DNA of 64,000 bases, taken from positions 2,356,001-2,420,000 of the forward strand of contig NZ_CP085242.1 in assembly GCF_044810985.1 (NCBI RefSeq). The letters are read 5' to 3'. Position 1 is the first letter of the stretch. Each line of letters opens with the position of its first letter. Source of the stretch: Marinospirillum sp031581385. Lineage in GTDB: Bacteria; Pseudomonadota; Gammaproteobacteria; Pseudomonadales; Halomonadaceae. A model generated the notes under the pieces. The model was not told the DNA's origin. It did no database searches and was given only the letters and a program-made list of their open reading frames with translations. Made by a program: the position numbers and the translations under genes. This document shows, piece after piece, positions 7,223 through 18,924 of the stretch.

Positions 7223-7843
7223 ATGGCACGTTACTTAGGTCCCAAGTGTAAGCTCTCACGTCGTGAGGGTACTGATCTGCTGCTGAAAAGTGGTGTAACT
7301 CCTTTTGAGAAGAAGTGTAAATCAGAAGCAGTTCCCGGTCAGCACGGTCAACGTCGCAGTCGTCTTTCAGACTATGGTCTGCAGCTTCGCGAGAAACAGA
7401 AAGTCCGTCGTATGTACGGTGTGTTGGAAAAACAATTCCGTAACTACTACAAAGCAGCAGCCCGCATGAAGGGCGCAACAGGCGAAAACCTGCTGCAGCT
7501 GCTGGAATCACGTTTTGATAACGTGGTTTACCGCATGGGTTTTGGCTCCACACGTGCTGAAGCACGCCAGCTGGTCAGCCACAAAGCCCTAACAGTTAAT
7601 GGTAAGACAGTGAATGTCGCGTCTTATCAGGTTCAGCCCGGTGATGTCGTTGCCGTGCGCGAAAAAGCCAAGCAGCAGTTGCGTATCAAAAACGCATTTC
7701 AGCTGGCTTCACAGCGCTCTGATGTTTCCTGGGTCGAGGTTGATGGCAACAAGCTGGAAGGTACTTACAAGGCCAAGCCTGAGCGTACCGATCTTTCAGC
7801 TGAAATCAACGAAAACCTCATCGTCGAGCTTTACTCCAAGTAA
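7223..7843 (+). CDS. rpsD: 30S ribosomal protein S4
   Basis: A 206-residue S4, MARYLGPKCKLSRREGTDLL, with the S4 RNA-binding domain at about residues 96-160 (LLQLLESRFDNVVYRMGFGS, ARQLVSHKALTVNG). S4 nucleates 30S assembly on the 5' domain of 16S rRNA and in enterics represses its own operon by binding the rpsM leader. A good ribosome-binding site, AAGGAGGCAGATTC, precedes the ATG. There is no zinc-binding Cys cluster as seen in some S4 paralogues. Confidence 0.97.
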   Translation: MARYLGPKCKLSRREGTDLLLKSGVTPFEKKCKSEAVPGQHGQRRSRLSDYGLQLREKQKVRRMYGVLEKQFRNYYKAAARMKGATGENLLQLLESRFDNVVYRMGFGSTRAEARQLVSHKALTVNGKTVNVASYQVQPGDVVAVREKAKQQLRIKNAFQLASQRSDVSWVEVDGNKLEGTYKAKPERTDLSAEINENLIVELYSK

Positions 7844-7881
7844 TCTTGGGGTAACCGTCTGGCAGCCAAACAGGTGTTCCT

Positions 7882-8883
7882 ATGCAGCGTTCAGTGACAG
7901 AGTTTCTTCGCCCAAGAGATATCAAAGTCGAGACTTTAAGTCCGACCCGAGCAAAAATCATTCTCGAGCCTTTCGAGCGTGGTTTCGGTCATACCCTGGG
8001 GAATGCTCTGCGTCGTATCCTGCTTTCCTCCATGCCCGGCTGTGCAATAGTCGAAGCTGAGATCGAAGGCGTCGAGCATGAATACAGCACGCTTGAAGGT
8101 GTTCAGGAAGATGTGATTGAAATCCTGCTCAACCTCAAGCAGGTTGCGGTCAAGCTTTTCAACCGTGACGAAGCTGTTTTGACGCTGAAAAAACAAGGTC
8201 CTGGTCCCGTGACTGCGGGTGATATTCAGGCCGATCACGATCTGGAAATAGTTAATCCAGACCTGGTGATTGCCAACCTGAATTCCGGCGCTGAGCTGAA
8301 CATGCAACTGCGTGTTCAGAAAGGCCGTGGCTATGTGCCTGCAGATGCCCGTCTGTCTGATGACGATGAAAGTCGTCCCATCGGCCGTCTGGCACTGGAT
8401 GCAACCTTCAGCCCGGTACTGCGTGTTGCCTACTCGGTAGAAGCGGCCCGTGTTGAACAGCGTACTGACCTTGACAAGCTGGTTCTTGAATTGGAAACGG
8501 ACGGCACACTGGACCCTGAAGAGTCTATTCGCCGTTCTGCCACTATTTTACAAGAACAGCTGGCTGCCTTCGTTGATCTGGAAACAGACAAGCAACAAGA
8601 GCCCGAAGAAGAAGAAGATCAAATTGATCCTGTGCTTCTTCGCCCGGTAGACGACCTTGAACTGACCGTGCGTTCTGCCAACTGCCTGAAGGCTGAGAAC
8701 ATTTACTACATCGGTGATTTGATTCAACGTACTGAAGTTGAACTCCTGAAAACACCGAATTTGGGTAAAAAGTCCCTGACTGAAATCAAGGACGTTCTTG
8801 CCGCCCGTGCTTTGTCACTGGGTATGCGGTTGGAAAACTGGCCACCCGCCAGTTTGAAGAACGACGATAAGGCCAGTGCCTAA
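7882..8883 (+). CDS. rpoA: DNA-directed RNA polymerase alpha subunit
   Basis: A 333-residue alpha subunit. The N-terminal dimerisation domain contains EPFERGFGHTLGNALRRILL; an acidic linker (QQEPEEEEDQIDPV, around residue 240) leads to the C-terminal domain with RSANCLKAENIYYIGDLIQR and PNLGKKSLTEIKDVL, which carries the Arg and Lys residues that contact UP elements and activators. Alpha starts polymerase assembly by dimerising and binding beta. It lies between rpsD and rplQ as in E. coli, 38 bases after rpsD. Confidence 0.98.
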   Translation: MQRSVTEFLRPRDIKVETLSPTRAKIILEPFERGFGHTLGNALRRILLSSMPGCAIVEAEIEGVEHEYSTLEGVQEDVIEILLNLKQVAVKLFNRDEAVLTLKKQGPGPVTAGDIQADHDLEIVNPDLVIANLNSGAELNMQLRVQKGRGYVPADARLSDDDESRPIGRLALDATFSPVLRVAYSVEAARVEQRTDLDKLVLELETDGTLDPEESIRRSATILQEQLAAFVDLETDKQQEPEEEEDQIDPVLLRPVDDLELTVRSANCLKAENIYYIGDLIQRTEVELLKTPNLGKKSLTEIKDVLAARALSLGMRLENWPPASLKNDDKASA

Positions 8884-8924
8884 GCGTCATTTCAAGTCTC
8901 AAGGTTTGGAAAGGATAAACGACA

Positions 8925-9305
8925 ATGCGTCATCGTAAGAGTGGTCGTAAACTCAACAGAAACAGCAGCCACCGTAAGTCCATGTTTAAAAACATGAGCG
9001 TTTCGCTGGTTGAACATGAAGTCATCAAAACTACCCTGCCCAAGGCAAAAGAGCTGCGTCGTGTTATCGAGCCTCTGATTACCCTGGCCAAGGTGGATAG
9101 CGTTGCTAACCGTCGTTTGGCATTCGCTCGCACCGGTTCACAAGCTGCCGTTGGCAAGCTTTTCTCCGAGCTGGGCAAGCGTTATTCCGAGCGTCCCGGT
9201 GGTTATGTCCGCATTCTCAAATGCGGCCTGCGTACCGGCGACCAGGCTCCTATGGCCTACGTCGAACTGGTAGACCGCCCTCAGGTGGACGAAGACGCTG
9301 AATAA
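8925..9305 (+). CDS. rplQ: 50S ribosomal protein L17
   Basis: A 126-residue L17 beginning MRHRKSGRKLNRNSSHRKSM and ending in a short acidic tail (QVDEDAE). L17 lies near the tunnel exit on the 50S surface. It is the last gene of the alpha operon and is followed 24 bases later by a strong intrinsic terminator. The ribosome-binding site is GGAAAGGATAAACGACA before the ATG at 8925. Confidence 0.97.
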   Translation: MRHRKSGRKLNRNSSHRKSMFKNMSVSLVEHEVIKTTLPKAKELRRVIEPLITLAKVDSVANRRLAFARTGSQAAVGKLFSELGKRYSERPGGYVRILKCGLRTGDQAPMAYVELVDRPQVDEDAE

Positions 9306-9328
9306 GCTTTTCGACTTCCTGTAGCGAC

Positions 9329-9357
9329 AAAAAAACCGGCCTCGGCCGGTTTTTTTA
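9329..9357 (+). terminator. Intrinsic terminator of the alpha operon
   Basis: The stem is ACCGGCC (9335-9341) with GGCCGGT (9344-9350), extended by an A-run on the left and followed by seven T residues. It lies between the rplQ stop and the convergent end of uvrA. The A-run and T-run make it symmetrical, so it can serve both strands. Confidence 0.9.
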
Positions 9358-9409
9358 TTTTGAGTTCAATTTCAACGAAGCATCACCAAGCGCAATAGTT
9401 AGTCAGGGG

Positions 9410-12238
<2,829 letters not shown>

Positions 12239-12267
12239 CTTGCACCTCTTCGTTAATGCGACCGGAC

Positions 12268-12273
12268 ATTATA
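12268..12273 (-). promoter_or_regulatory. Candidate -10 element upstream of uvrA
   Basis: On the minus strand the gap before uvrA contains a perfect TATAAT (plus-strand ATTATA at 12268-12273) about 30 bases before the ATG. No good -35 hexamer is found 16-18 bases further upstream, so only the -10 is supported. Confidence 0.35.
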
Positions 12274-12357
12274 ACCTATAAACCCTCATCTTGGCTTAGT
12301 GGTGGTCGCACAGCCAGCAGCAGGGTAGAATAGCGGGTTTCCTCAAGCGGTCGTATT

Positions 12358-13725
12358 ATGTCCAGAGACACCCTGTCATCCATTGAAGTAAGAGCCATCA
12401 GCGGACTTGCCGGTCTCTACGGCCTGCGTATGCTGGGCCTGTTCATGGTTTTGCCGGTCATGCCTTTGCTGCTGGATGATTTTGCCGGGGCAACGCCCAT
12501 GGCCATCGGTCTGGCCATCGGTATCTATGGTTTTACCCAGGCCTTGTTGCAACTGCCTTTTGGCTGGCTCTCGGATCGCTTCGGTCGCAAGCCATTGATT
12601 TATCTCGGGCTGGCCCTGTTTGCCTTGGGTAGCCTGGTTGCTGCTCAGGCGGACACCTTGGTTGGAATGGTTCTCGGGCGTGCCCTGCAGGGTATGGGGG
12701 CCATCGCCAGCGTGCTGATGGCTTTGCTGGCCGATCTGACCCGTGATGAAAAGCGCACCCAGGCCATGGCCACAGTGGGTATCAGCATCGGCTTGGCGTT
12801 TATTGCCGCCATGGCTCTGGGTCCCTGGCTGGCGGGTTGGCTGGGGTTGTCCGGTCTTTTCTGGCTGACTGCCGTTCTGAGTTGTCTGGGCATGCTGGTG
12901 CTCTGGCGCTGGGTACCTTCCCCTGCGAGGGTGCGCAAGCATTTGGACGCTGGCATTGATCCGGTTCAGCTGAAGCGGGTGGTGAGCCACCCTCAGTTAT
13001 TGCGGCTGGATTTCAGTATTTTACTGCTGCACCTCTTGCTGACGGCAATCTTCATTGCCGTACCGGGTCTGCTGTTGGAAGCAGGCTGGTCTCTCTCGCA
13101 ACAGGGTTTTGTCTACCTGGGCAGCATGTTGTTGGGCTTTGTGGCCATGATCCCCTTGATTATCCTGGGTGAGAAGGGTCAGAAGATGAAGGCCATGCTG
13201 CTGGTGGGTTTTGCATTGCTGGCTCTGGGTCTGGTGATCCTGGCTCAGTCGGGGTTGGGTTTGCTGCTGGGCTTGTGGATCTTTTTTATCGGCTTTAACC
13301 TGTTGGAAGCCAGTCTGCCATCACTGATCAGCAAGCAGGCACCCGTCCAAGCGAAGGGCACCGCCATGGGGGTCTATTCGACCTCACAGTTTCTGGGCGC
13401 TTTTTTAGGCGGTGTTCTGGGCGGCTGGATACTCAGCAACTGGGGTTCTGATTGGTTGCTCTGGTGTGCGGCCCTGGCTTCGGGGCTCTGGTTGTTGGGG
13501 CTTTTGGGATTCCGGGCGCCACGCCATCTTTCCAGTCGGGTTTTTCATCTACCGGAAGGCTGCAGGGAAAACCATCAGTTGGCTGAGCTGGAACAACAAC
13601 TGCAACAGATCCGGGGTGTTGAAGAGGTCGTATTTCTTGCCGAAGAGGCCACAGGCTACCTGAAGCTGGATCGCCGACAACTGGATGAAGATGAGCTGGA
13701 AAAGCTTTTAGCAGCTAGCCACTGA
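12358..13725 (+). CDS. yajR: YajR-type MFS transporter with C-terminal ferredoxin-like domain
   Basis: A 455-residue major facilitator protein with 12 hydrophobic segments. The motif between TM2 and TM3, GWLSDRFGRKPLIYLGLALF, is the MFS motif A. Its closest recognisable relative is E. coli YajR: the same length, LRMLGLFMVLPV at the start, KGTAMGVYSTSQFLGAFLGG in TM11, and a soluble tail of about 70 residues (LEQQLQQIRGVEEVVFLAEE) resembling the YAM domain of YajR. The substrate is unknown; the family is related to drug/proton antiporters. It lies between uvrA and ssb, with ssb 57 bases downstream on the same strand. Confidence 0.85.
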   Translation: MSRDTLSSIEVRAISGLAGLYGLRMLGLFMVLPVMPLLLDDFAGATPMAIGLAIGIYGFTQALLQLPFGWLSDRFGRKPLIYLGLALFALGSLVAAQADTLVGMVLGRALQGMGAIASVLMALLADLTRDEKRTQAMATVGISIGLAFIAAMALGPWLAGWLGLSGLFWLTAVLSCLGMLVLWRWVPSPARVRKHLDAGIDPVQLKRVVSHPQLLRLDFSILLLHLLLTAIFIAVPGLLLEAGWSLSQQGFVYLGSMLLGFVAMIPLIILGEKGQKMKAMLLVGFALLALGLVILAQSGLGLLLGLWIFFIGFNLLEASLPSLISKQAPVQAKGTAMGVYSTSQFLGAFLGGVLGGWILSNWGSDWLLWCAALASGLWLLGLLGFRAPRHLSSRVFHLPEGCRENHQLAELEQQLQQIRGVEEVVFLAEEATGYLKLDRRQLDEDELEKLLAASH

Positions 13726-13782
13726 GGCTTTATTTTTTTACTGAATTTTTTCTAACAAGGTTGTAAACCAGGGGGAAGAACC

Positions 13783-14520
13783 ATGGCACGGGGCGTCAAC
13801 AAAGTCATCTTGATTGGTAATCTGGGGCAAGACCCGGATATCCGTTTTACCCAAAACCAGAAGCAGGTAGCTAATGTCAACCTGGCCACCAGTGAGCAGT
13901 GGACAGACCAGGCTACGGGCCAGAAACAGGAAAAAACTGAATGGCACCGGGTGGTGTTTTTTGGTCGTCTGGCAGAAATTGTCGGTCAATACCTGAAAAA
14001 AGGCAGCAAGGTCTACATTGAAGGCAAGCTGCAGACCCGCAAATGGCAGAACCAGCAGGGTGTCGATCAATACACCACTGAAATCGTTGCCAATGAAATG
14101 CAGATGCTGGATGGAGCCGGTGGCGGTGGCCAGCAGGGCTATGGCAATGCCGGACGTTCAGCACCCGCTGACTACAGCCAGCAACAGCCCCAGGGCAACT
14201 ACTCGCAGGATTACAGTCAGCCTGCTCAGCAACCCATGCAACAACAGCCTGCACCGGCACCCCAGGCTCCACCCCGGTCGCCACAGCCTGCACCTGCTGC
14301 CCAGCAACCCATGCAGGCACCGCAGCAGCCCAGCCAACCTCAGCCGGGATATCCGCCTCAGGGCTATCAGCAACCCCAGCAACCACCACAGCCGCAGCAG
14401 CCTTACCCAGGCCAGGCGCAATCTCAGCCTCAACCTGGCCAACAACCACAGCCGGGGCAGCAACAACCCGGTCAGGCGGCTCCCAGCTTTAATGATATTG
14501 ATGACGATATTCCTTTCTAG
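13783..14520 (+). CDS. ssb: Single-stranded DNA-binding protein with long Gln/Pro linker
   Basis: A 245-residue SSB, considerably longer than the 178 residues of E. coli. Residues 1-110 form the OB fold (MARGVNKVILIGNLGQDPDI, then TEWHRVVFFGRLAEIVGQYL). Residues about 115-235 are an unstructured linker made mostly of Gln, Pro, Gly and Ala, with many short QP and QQP repeats. The C-terminus is the acidic tip DDDIPF that recruits partner proteins such as PriA, RecO and exonuclease I. The start ATG follows CAGGGGGAAGAACC, and a terminator follows the gene. The linker length is the unusual feature. Confidence 0.97.
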   Translation: MARGVNKVILIGNLGQDPDIRFTQNQKQVANVNLATSEQWTDQATGQKQEKTEWHRVVFFGRLAEIVGQYLKKGSKVYIEGKLQTRKWQNQQGVDQYTTEIVANEMQMLDGAGGGGQQGYGNAGRSAPADYSQQQPQGNYSQDYSQPAQQPMQQQPAPAPQAPPRSPQPAPAAQQPMQAPQQPSQPQPGYPPQGYQQPQQPPQPQQPYPGQAQSQPQPGQQPQPGQQQPGQAAPSFNDIDDDIPF

Positions 14521-14550
14521 GATGCACCTTTTTAAAGGCCTGCCCAAGAT

Positions 14551-14573
14551 GCCCCGCTCGTCGGGGCTTTTTT
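14551..14573 (+). terminator. Intrinsic terminator after ssb
   Basis: The stem is GCCCCG (14551-14556) with CGGGGC (14562-14567), the loop is CTCGT, and six T residues follow (14568-14573). It lies 30 bases after the ssb stop. Confidence 0.9.
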
Positions 14574-14717
14574 ATACCCCTCTATAGCAAATGATAGCTA
14601 GTCATTAAGGTCGTGATAGCTATTATTTGCTGTTTTTATTTTTCCTGATAGGTTAGGATTATAAAATACTTGTACAAGAATATTTCGTTTTTGTATCGTT
14701 ATTTTGGAGGTAGGCAC

Positions 14718-16346
14718 ATGACGATTGCACAAAGGCTGTACCTGGGCTTTGGCCTGGTACTGGCACTGATTTTGGTGATCACCCTGGTTGGGGTGGTTAA
14801 AGTGGGCAGCATTGATGCCACCCTCACCCAGGTGAATGACGTGGACACCCGCAAGCAGCGGTATGCCATCAACTTTCGTGGCAGCGTGCATGATCGTGCC
14901 ATTGCCATTCGTGATGCCGTGCTGGTCACTTCTGTAGCCGATCGCCGGGAGTTTTTGCAGCAAATCGAAGAACTGGATGCTTTTTACCAGGAGTCGGCAC
15001 AGCGTATGGATCGTATCTTCAGCAGTACCAAGGATGCGACCCAGGAAGAAAAGGATTTGTTATCCGACATCCAAGCAATTGAAGAGCAAACTGTGGCACT
15101 CACGGCACAGACACTGGATCTTTTAGAGCAAGACGAGCTGTCGGCAGCCAGAAGTCTGGTACTGCAGGATGTTTCCCCGGCCTATACCCGTTGGTTGGCG
15201 GCGGTTAACGCCTTCATTGACTACCAGGAAGAAGAGATTCAACAGCAGGTGAATTTTGTGCGCTCGGAAACTGGGGGCTTTCAAACCCTGATGCTCCTAG
15301 TGGCTGCGGTTTCGCTGATCATTGGTGTGCTGGTCAGTGTGCGTCTGGTTTCCACCCTGACACGGACGATTGGTGGTGAGCCTGAAGTGGCAGCACGTTT
15401 GATACGTCGCGTCGCCTCCGGTGATTTGACTCTGGATATTCGTACCCGCCACCCGGACAGCATCATGGGTGCGGTGGCCAGCATGACCAGCCAGCTCTCG
15501 GAAATCATCAAGGGTGTGACCGCTACAGCTGATACCCTGGCCCAGTCTGCCGGGCAAATGAGTGAAACGGCACGTCGCAATCAGGATCTGGTGGAAAGTC
15601 AGCGTGAACAGACCGACCAGGGGGCAGCTGCCATTAACCAGATGTCGGCAACGGTTCAGGAAGTGGCCGGACACACGGCCGATGCAGCCAACCTGGCCCA
15701 GACCGCGGATGAAGAAACCATCTCTGGGGGCGAAGAAGTCAAGAGAACCCTGACCAGTATTGATGAACTGGCCAACCAGATTGAGCAGGCTGGTGAGGTG
15801 ATTGACCAGCTGTCCGTGGACAGCACTGAGATCGGTACGGTTCTGGAGGTGATTGAAACCATTGCCGAACAAACCAATCTACTGGCGCTGAACGCTGCCA
15901 TCGAAGCAGCCCGGGCCGGTGAGCATGGACGTGGTTTTGCGGTGGTTGCCGATGAGGTGCGTGCCCTGGCGAGTCGCACACAGGAATCCACCCGCGATAT
16001 CCAGCAGCGCATTGAAAAAATGCAATCCAGTGCCCGGGGTGCTGTCGATGTCATGGAAAAAGGGCGCATCAAGGCCGCTGAAAGTGTGGAACAGGCAAGG
16101 CGTGCCGGTACTTCCCTGGAAGTGATCCAGCGCTCGGTGACCGACATCAATGACATGAATGCCCAGATTGCCAGTGCCGCTGAAGAACAGTCAGCGGTGG
16201 CTGAAGAAATCAACCGTAACTTCAGCAGCATTACCGAGGCTTCTTTAGAAGCCGCTACCGGGATGCAGCAGAATGTGGCAGCCAGTCAGGAATTGTCGCA
16301 GCTGGCCTGTCGTTTGCAGGATAGCGTCAAGCAATTCAAGGTTTAA
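14718..16346 (+). CDS. Methyl-accepting chemotaxis protein
   Basis: A 542-residue chemoreceptor. The frame is open from 14670, but the ATG at 14718 is chosen because TTGGAGG lies just upstream and it begins MTIAQRLYLGFGL, directly before TM1. Between TM1 and TM2 (about residue 195) is a predicted helical periplasmic domain of four-helix-bundle size. HAMP follows, then the cytoplasmic signalling domain with the hairpin tip EQTNLLALNAAIEAARAGEH. The C-terminus ends SVKQFKV with no CheR-tethering pentapeptide. It is convergent with the next kinase gene (four-base overlap). Ligand unknown. Confidence 0.93.
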   Translation: MTIAQRLYLGFGLVLALILVITLVGVVKVGSIDATLTQVNDVDTRKQRYAINFRGSVHDRAIAIRDAVLVTSVADRREFLQQIEELDAFYQESAQRMDRIFSSTKDATQEEKDLLSDIQAIEEQTVALTAQTLDLLEQDELSAARSLVLQDVSPAYTRWLAAVNAFIDYQEEEIQQQVNFVRSETGGFQTLMLLVAAVSLIIGVLVSVRLVSTLTRTIGGEPEVAARLIRRVASGDLTLDIRTRHPDSIMGAVASMTSQLSEIIKGVTATADTLAQSAGQMSETARRNQDLVESQREQTDQGAAAINQMSATVQEVAGHTADAANLAQTADEETISGGEEVKRTLTSIDELANQIEQAGEVIDQLSVDSTEIGTVLEVIETIAEQTNLLALNAAIEAARAGEHGRGFAVVADEVRALASRTQESTRDIQQRIEKMQSSARGAVDVMEKGRIKAAESVEQARRAGTSLEVIQRSVTDINDMNAQIASAAEEQSAVAEEINRNFSSITEASLEAATGMQQNVAASQELSQLACRLQDSVKQFKV

Positions 16347-18436
16347 AGTGGCTCCTTGGCCAGGGTAAAGCAAAAACAGCAGCCCTGGCCTTTGCCTGCT
16401 GAATGCAGCCAAATCTCGCCCTTATGCCGCTCAACAATCTTGCGGCAGATGGCCAGACCTATGCCGGTGCCCTCATATTCCTGCCGGGTGTGCAGGCGTT
16501 GGAAGACTTTAAACAACCGATCCTGCTGGCCAGGGTCAACCCCGATACCATTGTCCTTAACCTTGAAAAGCCAGTGTTCACCTGAATCCTCAGCCGTCAG
16601 TGTGATCTGTGGTTGTTGGCCGGGCGGCTGATACTTGAGGGCATTGTTGATGAGGTTCTGGAACAGGCGCACGATCTCGTTGCGACTGGCTTGGAGTTCC
16701 TGGGGCCAGTCACCGGTAATATCAATCTTCGCTTGAGCCTCTTTGATTTGCGGTTGCAAATAGGTCAAGGCTTCCTTGACCAGGCTTCTGGAATCCAGGC
16801 TGGCAATAGGCTCGCCATGCCGCCCGACCCGCGAATACTCCAGAAGAGAAACCAGCATGCTGTCCATGCGTGCTGAACCCTCGGCAATAAAATTCATGAA
16901 CACCTGGGTTTCATCATCCAGGTGCCCGGCAAGACGCCGCTTCATCAACTCCACATAGCTGCTGATCATACGCAAGGGCTGGCGCAGGTCATGGGAAGCC
17001 ACATAGGCAAACTGTTCCAGCTCCTCATTGGAGGCCTGGAGAGCGGCAGCCTGCTCTTGAAGCTTTTCTTCGGAATCCTTTTTGGCCTGAATGGTCTGGC
17101 TGGTTCCCATAACCCGCAGGGGGTGGCCTTGGTCATCCCAGCTTACAGTCCGGCCACGCCCTTGCTGCCACTGCCAGTGACCCTGGGCGGTTCGGCTTCG
17201 ATACTCAATCTCAAAAGGCTCGCTGGATTGAATTTTTTCGGAGGTGATGGCCAGTACCTGGGGCAGATCCTCAGGATGAATGGTATCCAGCCAGGTCTGG
17301 TAATTGAGCGTAAAAGCGGGCCTGGAATAACCCAACTGCTGCCAGGTTTGCAGATCCCAGGACAAGCGGCCCGTCTTGACTTCCATATCCCAGATACCAA
17401 TGTTGGCGGCATCTTTGGCCAACCGGTAGCGTTCTTCCTTTTCACTCAGCTGTAAGAGGGTTTTCTGGCGTTGGTGAATCAACAGCGCCAGACCGGCAAA
17501 CAGCAAGCTGGCCAGCAAAAAAGCCAACCCCCAGCGTGAAGCCTGCTCTGTCTGATAGGCTTGAATGCTGGCTTCAATGCCTTCCAGGTTTTCGGAGATA
17601 AAAGCCACCAAAGGCCAGTTGCCGACCTTGCCATAAGCAACCTGACGGGATTTATCGTCAAAAGGCGAGGTGATCCGGGTGAGGTGGTGATCCTCCAGTG
17701 CGCCCTGGTGCTGGGCAATAATCGGTGAGGAGCCCCCAGTGGATGAGCCTTCAATCCAGGGCATGCGAAAATAGATTTCCCCTTCCTGGTGGGCCAGAAC
17801 GGTGGCATGACCGCCTTTGCTGACCAGGCCACGCAGATCATGAGCCAGAGCTTCAAGATCAATCCCCATGGCCAGTACGCCCTGGAATTCACCCTGGTCA
17901 TCCGTCAGGGCTTTGCTCAGGGCCACAAAAGGGGTGCGCTGGGCATTGCGCGACAGCAGGGGCTTGGAAAGAAACAGTTGATCCGAGTCCGGGTTGTCCC
18001 GGTGCCAGGTGAAATAATCCCGGTCAGCCAGCTCAGGTTTTTCGCCGGGGAGACTGAAAGCCTTGGCCTGCCCTTTTGCGTCCAGCAACATCAGAACCAG
18101 AATTTCCGGGCTGGGCTGTTTGCGAGCCTGCATGGCCAGTAGGAGTTGCTCTCGGTTCATCTCCGGGCTGGTCATCAGGCTGCTGATGGCTTCAAGAACC
18201 CGCTGCATTTCCTGCAGCTTGGCGGTCACCAGGGATTTTTGCAGATCCAGCAGGGCACTGGTGTGTTGTTCGCTGCGTTTGTAGGCCGCCTGGCTGTAAT
18301 TGCTGACGGATGATTGATAGCTGTGCAGAAGCAGCAGTCCGACCAGCAGCCAGCAGGTAAGAAGAAGGGGGATCAGTAGGCGTGAAAAGCCACCGGACTG
18401 CACACGCTCATGTAAGAAAGCTTTGAATTTCTGCAT
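16343..18436 (-). CDS. Membrane sensor histidine kinase (Cache-PAS-HisKA-HATPase)
   Basis: A 697-residue hybrid-free histidine kinase. The frame is open further upstream to 18607, but that would overlap the start of crcB; the ATG at 18436 gives MQKFKAFLHERVQSG followed by TM1 and is preferred. A periplasmic region of about 260 residues looks like a double Cache sensor (LLDAKGQAKAFSLPGEKPEL, MGIDLEAL). TM2 lies near residue 310, a PAS domain near 340-455 (ANIGIWDMEVKTGRLSWD), the phospho-acceptor His in YVASHDLRQPLRM, and the ATPase with NLINNALKYQPPG and GTGIGLAICRKIVERHKGEI. No response regulator gene is adjacent, so its partner is unknown. Confidence 0.9.
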   Translation of the reverse strand: MQKFKAFLHERVQSGGFSRLLIPLLLTCWLLVGLLLLHSYQSSVSNYSQAAYKRSEQHTSALLDLQKSLVTAKLQEMQRVLEAISSLMTSPEMNREQLLLAMQARKQPSPEILVLMLLDAKGQAKAFSLPGEKPELADRDYFTWHRDNPDSDQLFLSKPLLSRNAQRTPFVALSKALTDDQGEFQGVLAMGIDLEALAHDLRGLVSKGGHATVLAHQEGEIYFRMPWIEGSSTGGSSPIIAQHQGALEDHHLTRITSPFDDKSRQVAYGKVGNWPLVAFISENLEGIEASIQAYQTEQASRWGLAFLLASLLFAGLALLIHQRQKTLLQLSEKEERYRLAKDAANIGIWDMEVKTGRLSWDLQTWQQLGYSRPAFTLNYQTWLDTIHPEDLPQVLAITSEKIQSSEPFEIEYRSRTAQGHWQWQQGRGRTVSWDDQGHPLRVMGTSQTIQAKKDSEEKLQEQAAALQASNEELEQFAYVASHDLRQPLRMISSYVELMKRRLAGHLDDETQVFMNFIAEGSARMDSMLVSLLEYSRVGRHGEPIASLDSRSLVKEALTYLQPQIKEAQAKIDITGDWPQELQASRNEIVRLFQNLINNALKYQPPGQQPQITLTAEDSGEHWLFKVKDNGIGVDPGQQDRLFKVFQRLHTRQEYEGTGIGLAICRKIVERHKGEIWLHSAGKGQGCCFCFTLAKEPL

Positions 18437-18531
18437 GAGCCTATTTAAGCACGAAAAAAACCGGAATTCTTTAGATCTGGGCGAGGTTTTTGCATCATAA
18501 TGACCGCGAATCCTGCTTGTGAGTTTTGTCC

Positions 18532-18924
18532 ATGTCGTTACCTCTTGCCGCTTTTGCTGTTGCTTCAGGCGCTGGTGCCGGTGCTTTGTTACGCTGGTGG
18601 CTGGCACTCAAGTTTAATGCGTCCTTGGCTGCCTTGCCTTTGGGAACCTTGCTGGCCAACCTGGCCGGGGGGTATCTGATCGGGGTGGCCCTGGCTTTTT
18701 TTGCCCAGCATCCGCAAATTTCCCCGGAATGGCGCTTGCTGCTGGTGACCGGTTTGCTGGGCGGTTTGACAACCTTTTCCACCTTCTCGGCGGAAGTCGT
18801 GTACATGCTGCAACAGGGTCGCCTGGGCTGGGCTTTTGCCACCACGGCCTTACACCTGCTGGGGAGCCTGCTGATGACTTTTTTCGGGGTGCTGACTTAT
18901 AACGGCTTGAAATCAATATTTTAA
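18532..18924 (+). CDS. crcB: Fluoride ion channel CrcB/Fluc
   Basis: A 130-residue membrane protein with four hydrophobic segments. The family motifs are present: ASGAGAGALLRWW in TM1, LGTLLANLAGGYLIG in TM2 and GLLGGLTTFSTFSAE in TM3. Fluc channels are dual-topology dimers that export fluoride. The ATG at 18532 is preferred over the TTG two codons upstream. No fluoride riboswitch could be recognised in the upstream gap. It is convergent with the sigma-54 activator gene (four-base overlap). Confidence 0.93.
   Translation: MSLPLAAFAVASGAGAGALLRWWLALKFNASLAALPLGTLLANLAGGYLIGVALAFFAQHPQISPEWRLLLVTGLLGGLTTFSTFSAEVVYMLQQGRLGWAFATTALHLLGSLLMTFFGVLTYNGLKSIF

Noticed and set aside
12239..12357. LexA box for uvrA
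   Set aside because: No CTG-N10-CAG on either strand of this gap; SOS control cannot be claimed.
13717..13737. Terminator overlapping the end of the YajR-type transporter gene
   Set aside because: The stem AGCC/GGCT has only four base pairs, although a T-rich stretch follows; too weak to annotate.
14161..14480. Tandem repeat or CRISPR-like array
   Set aside because: The repeats are irregular CAG/CCA-rich codons for the Gln/Pro linker of SSB, with no constant spacer or unit length.
14018..14587. A 189-codon frame inside ssb
   Set aside because: It is the +1 frame of the Gln/Pro linker; biased codons keep it open, and it has no start signal.
18437..18531. Fluoride riboswitch before crcB
   Set aside because: The short gap shows none of the conserved fluoride riboswitch motifs that I could recognise.
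18436..18607. Longer N-terminus of the Cache-PAS histidine kinase from 18607
   Set aside because: The extra 57 residues are highly basic, lack family character and would overlap the crcB start; the ATG at 18436 sits just before the first membrane helix.
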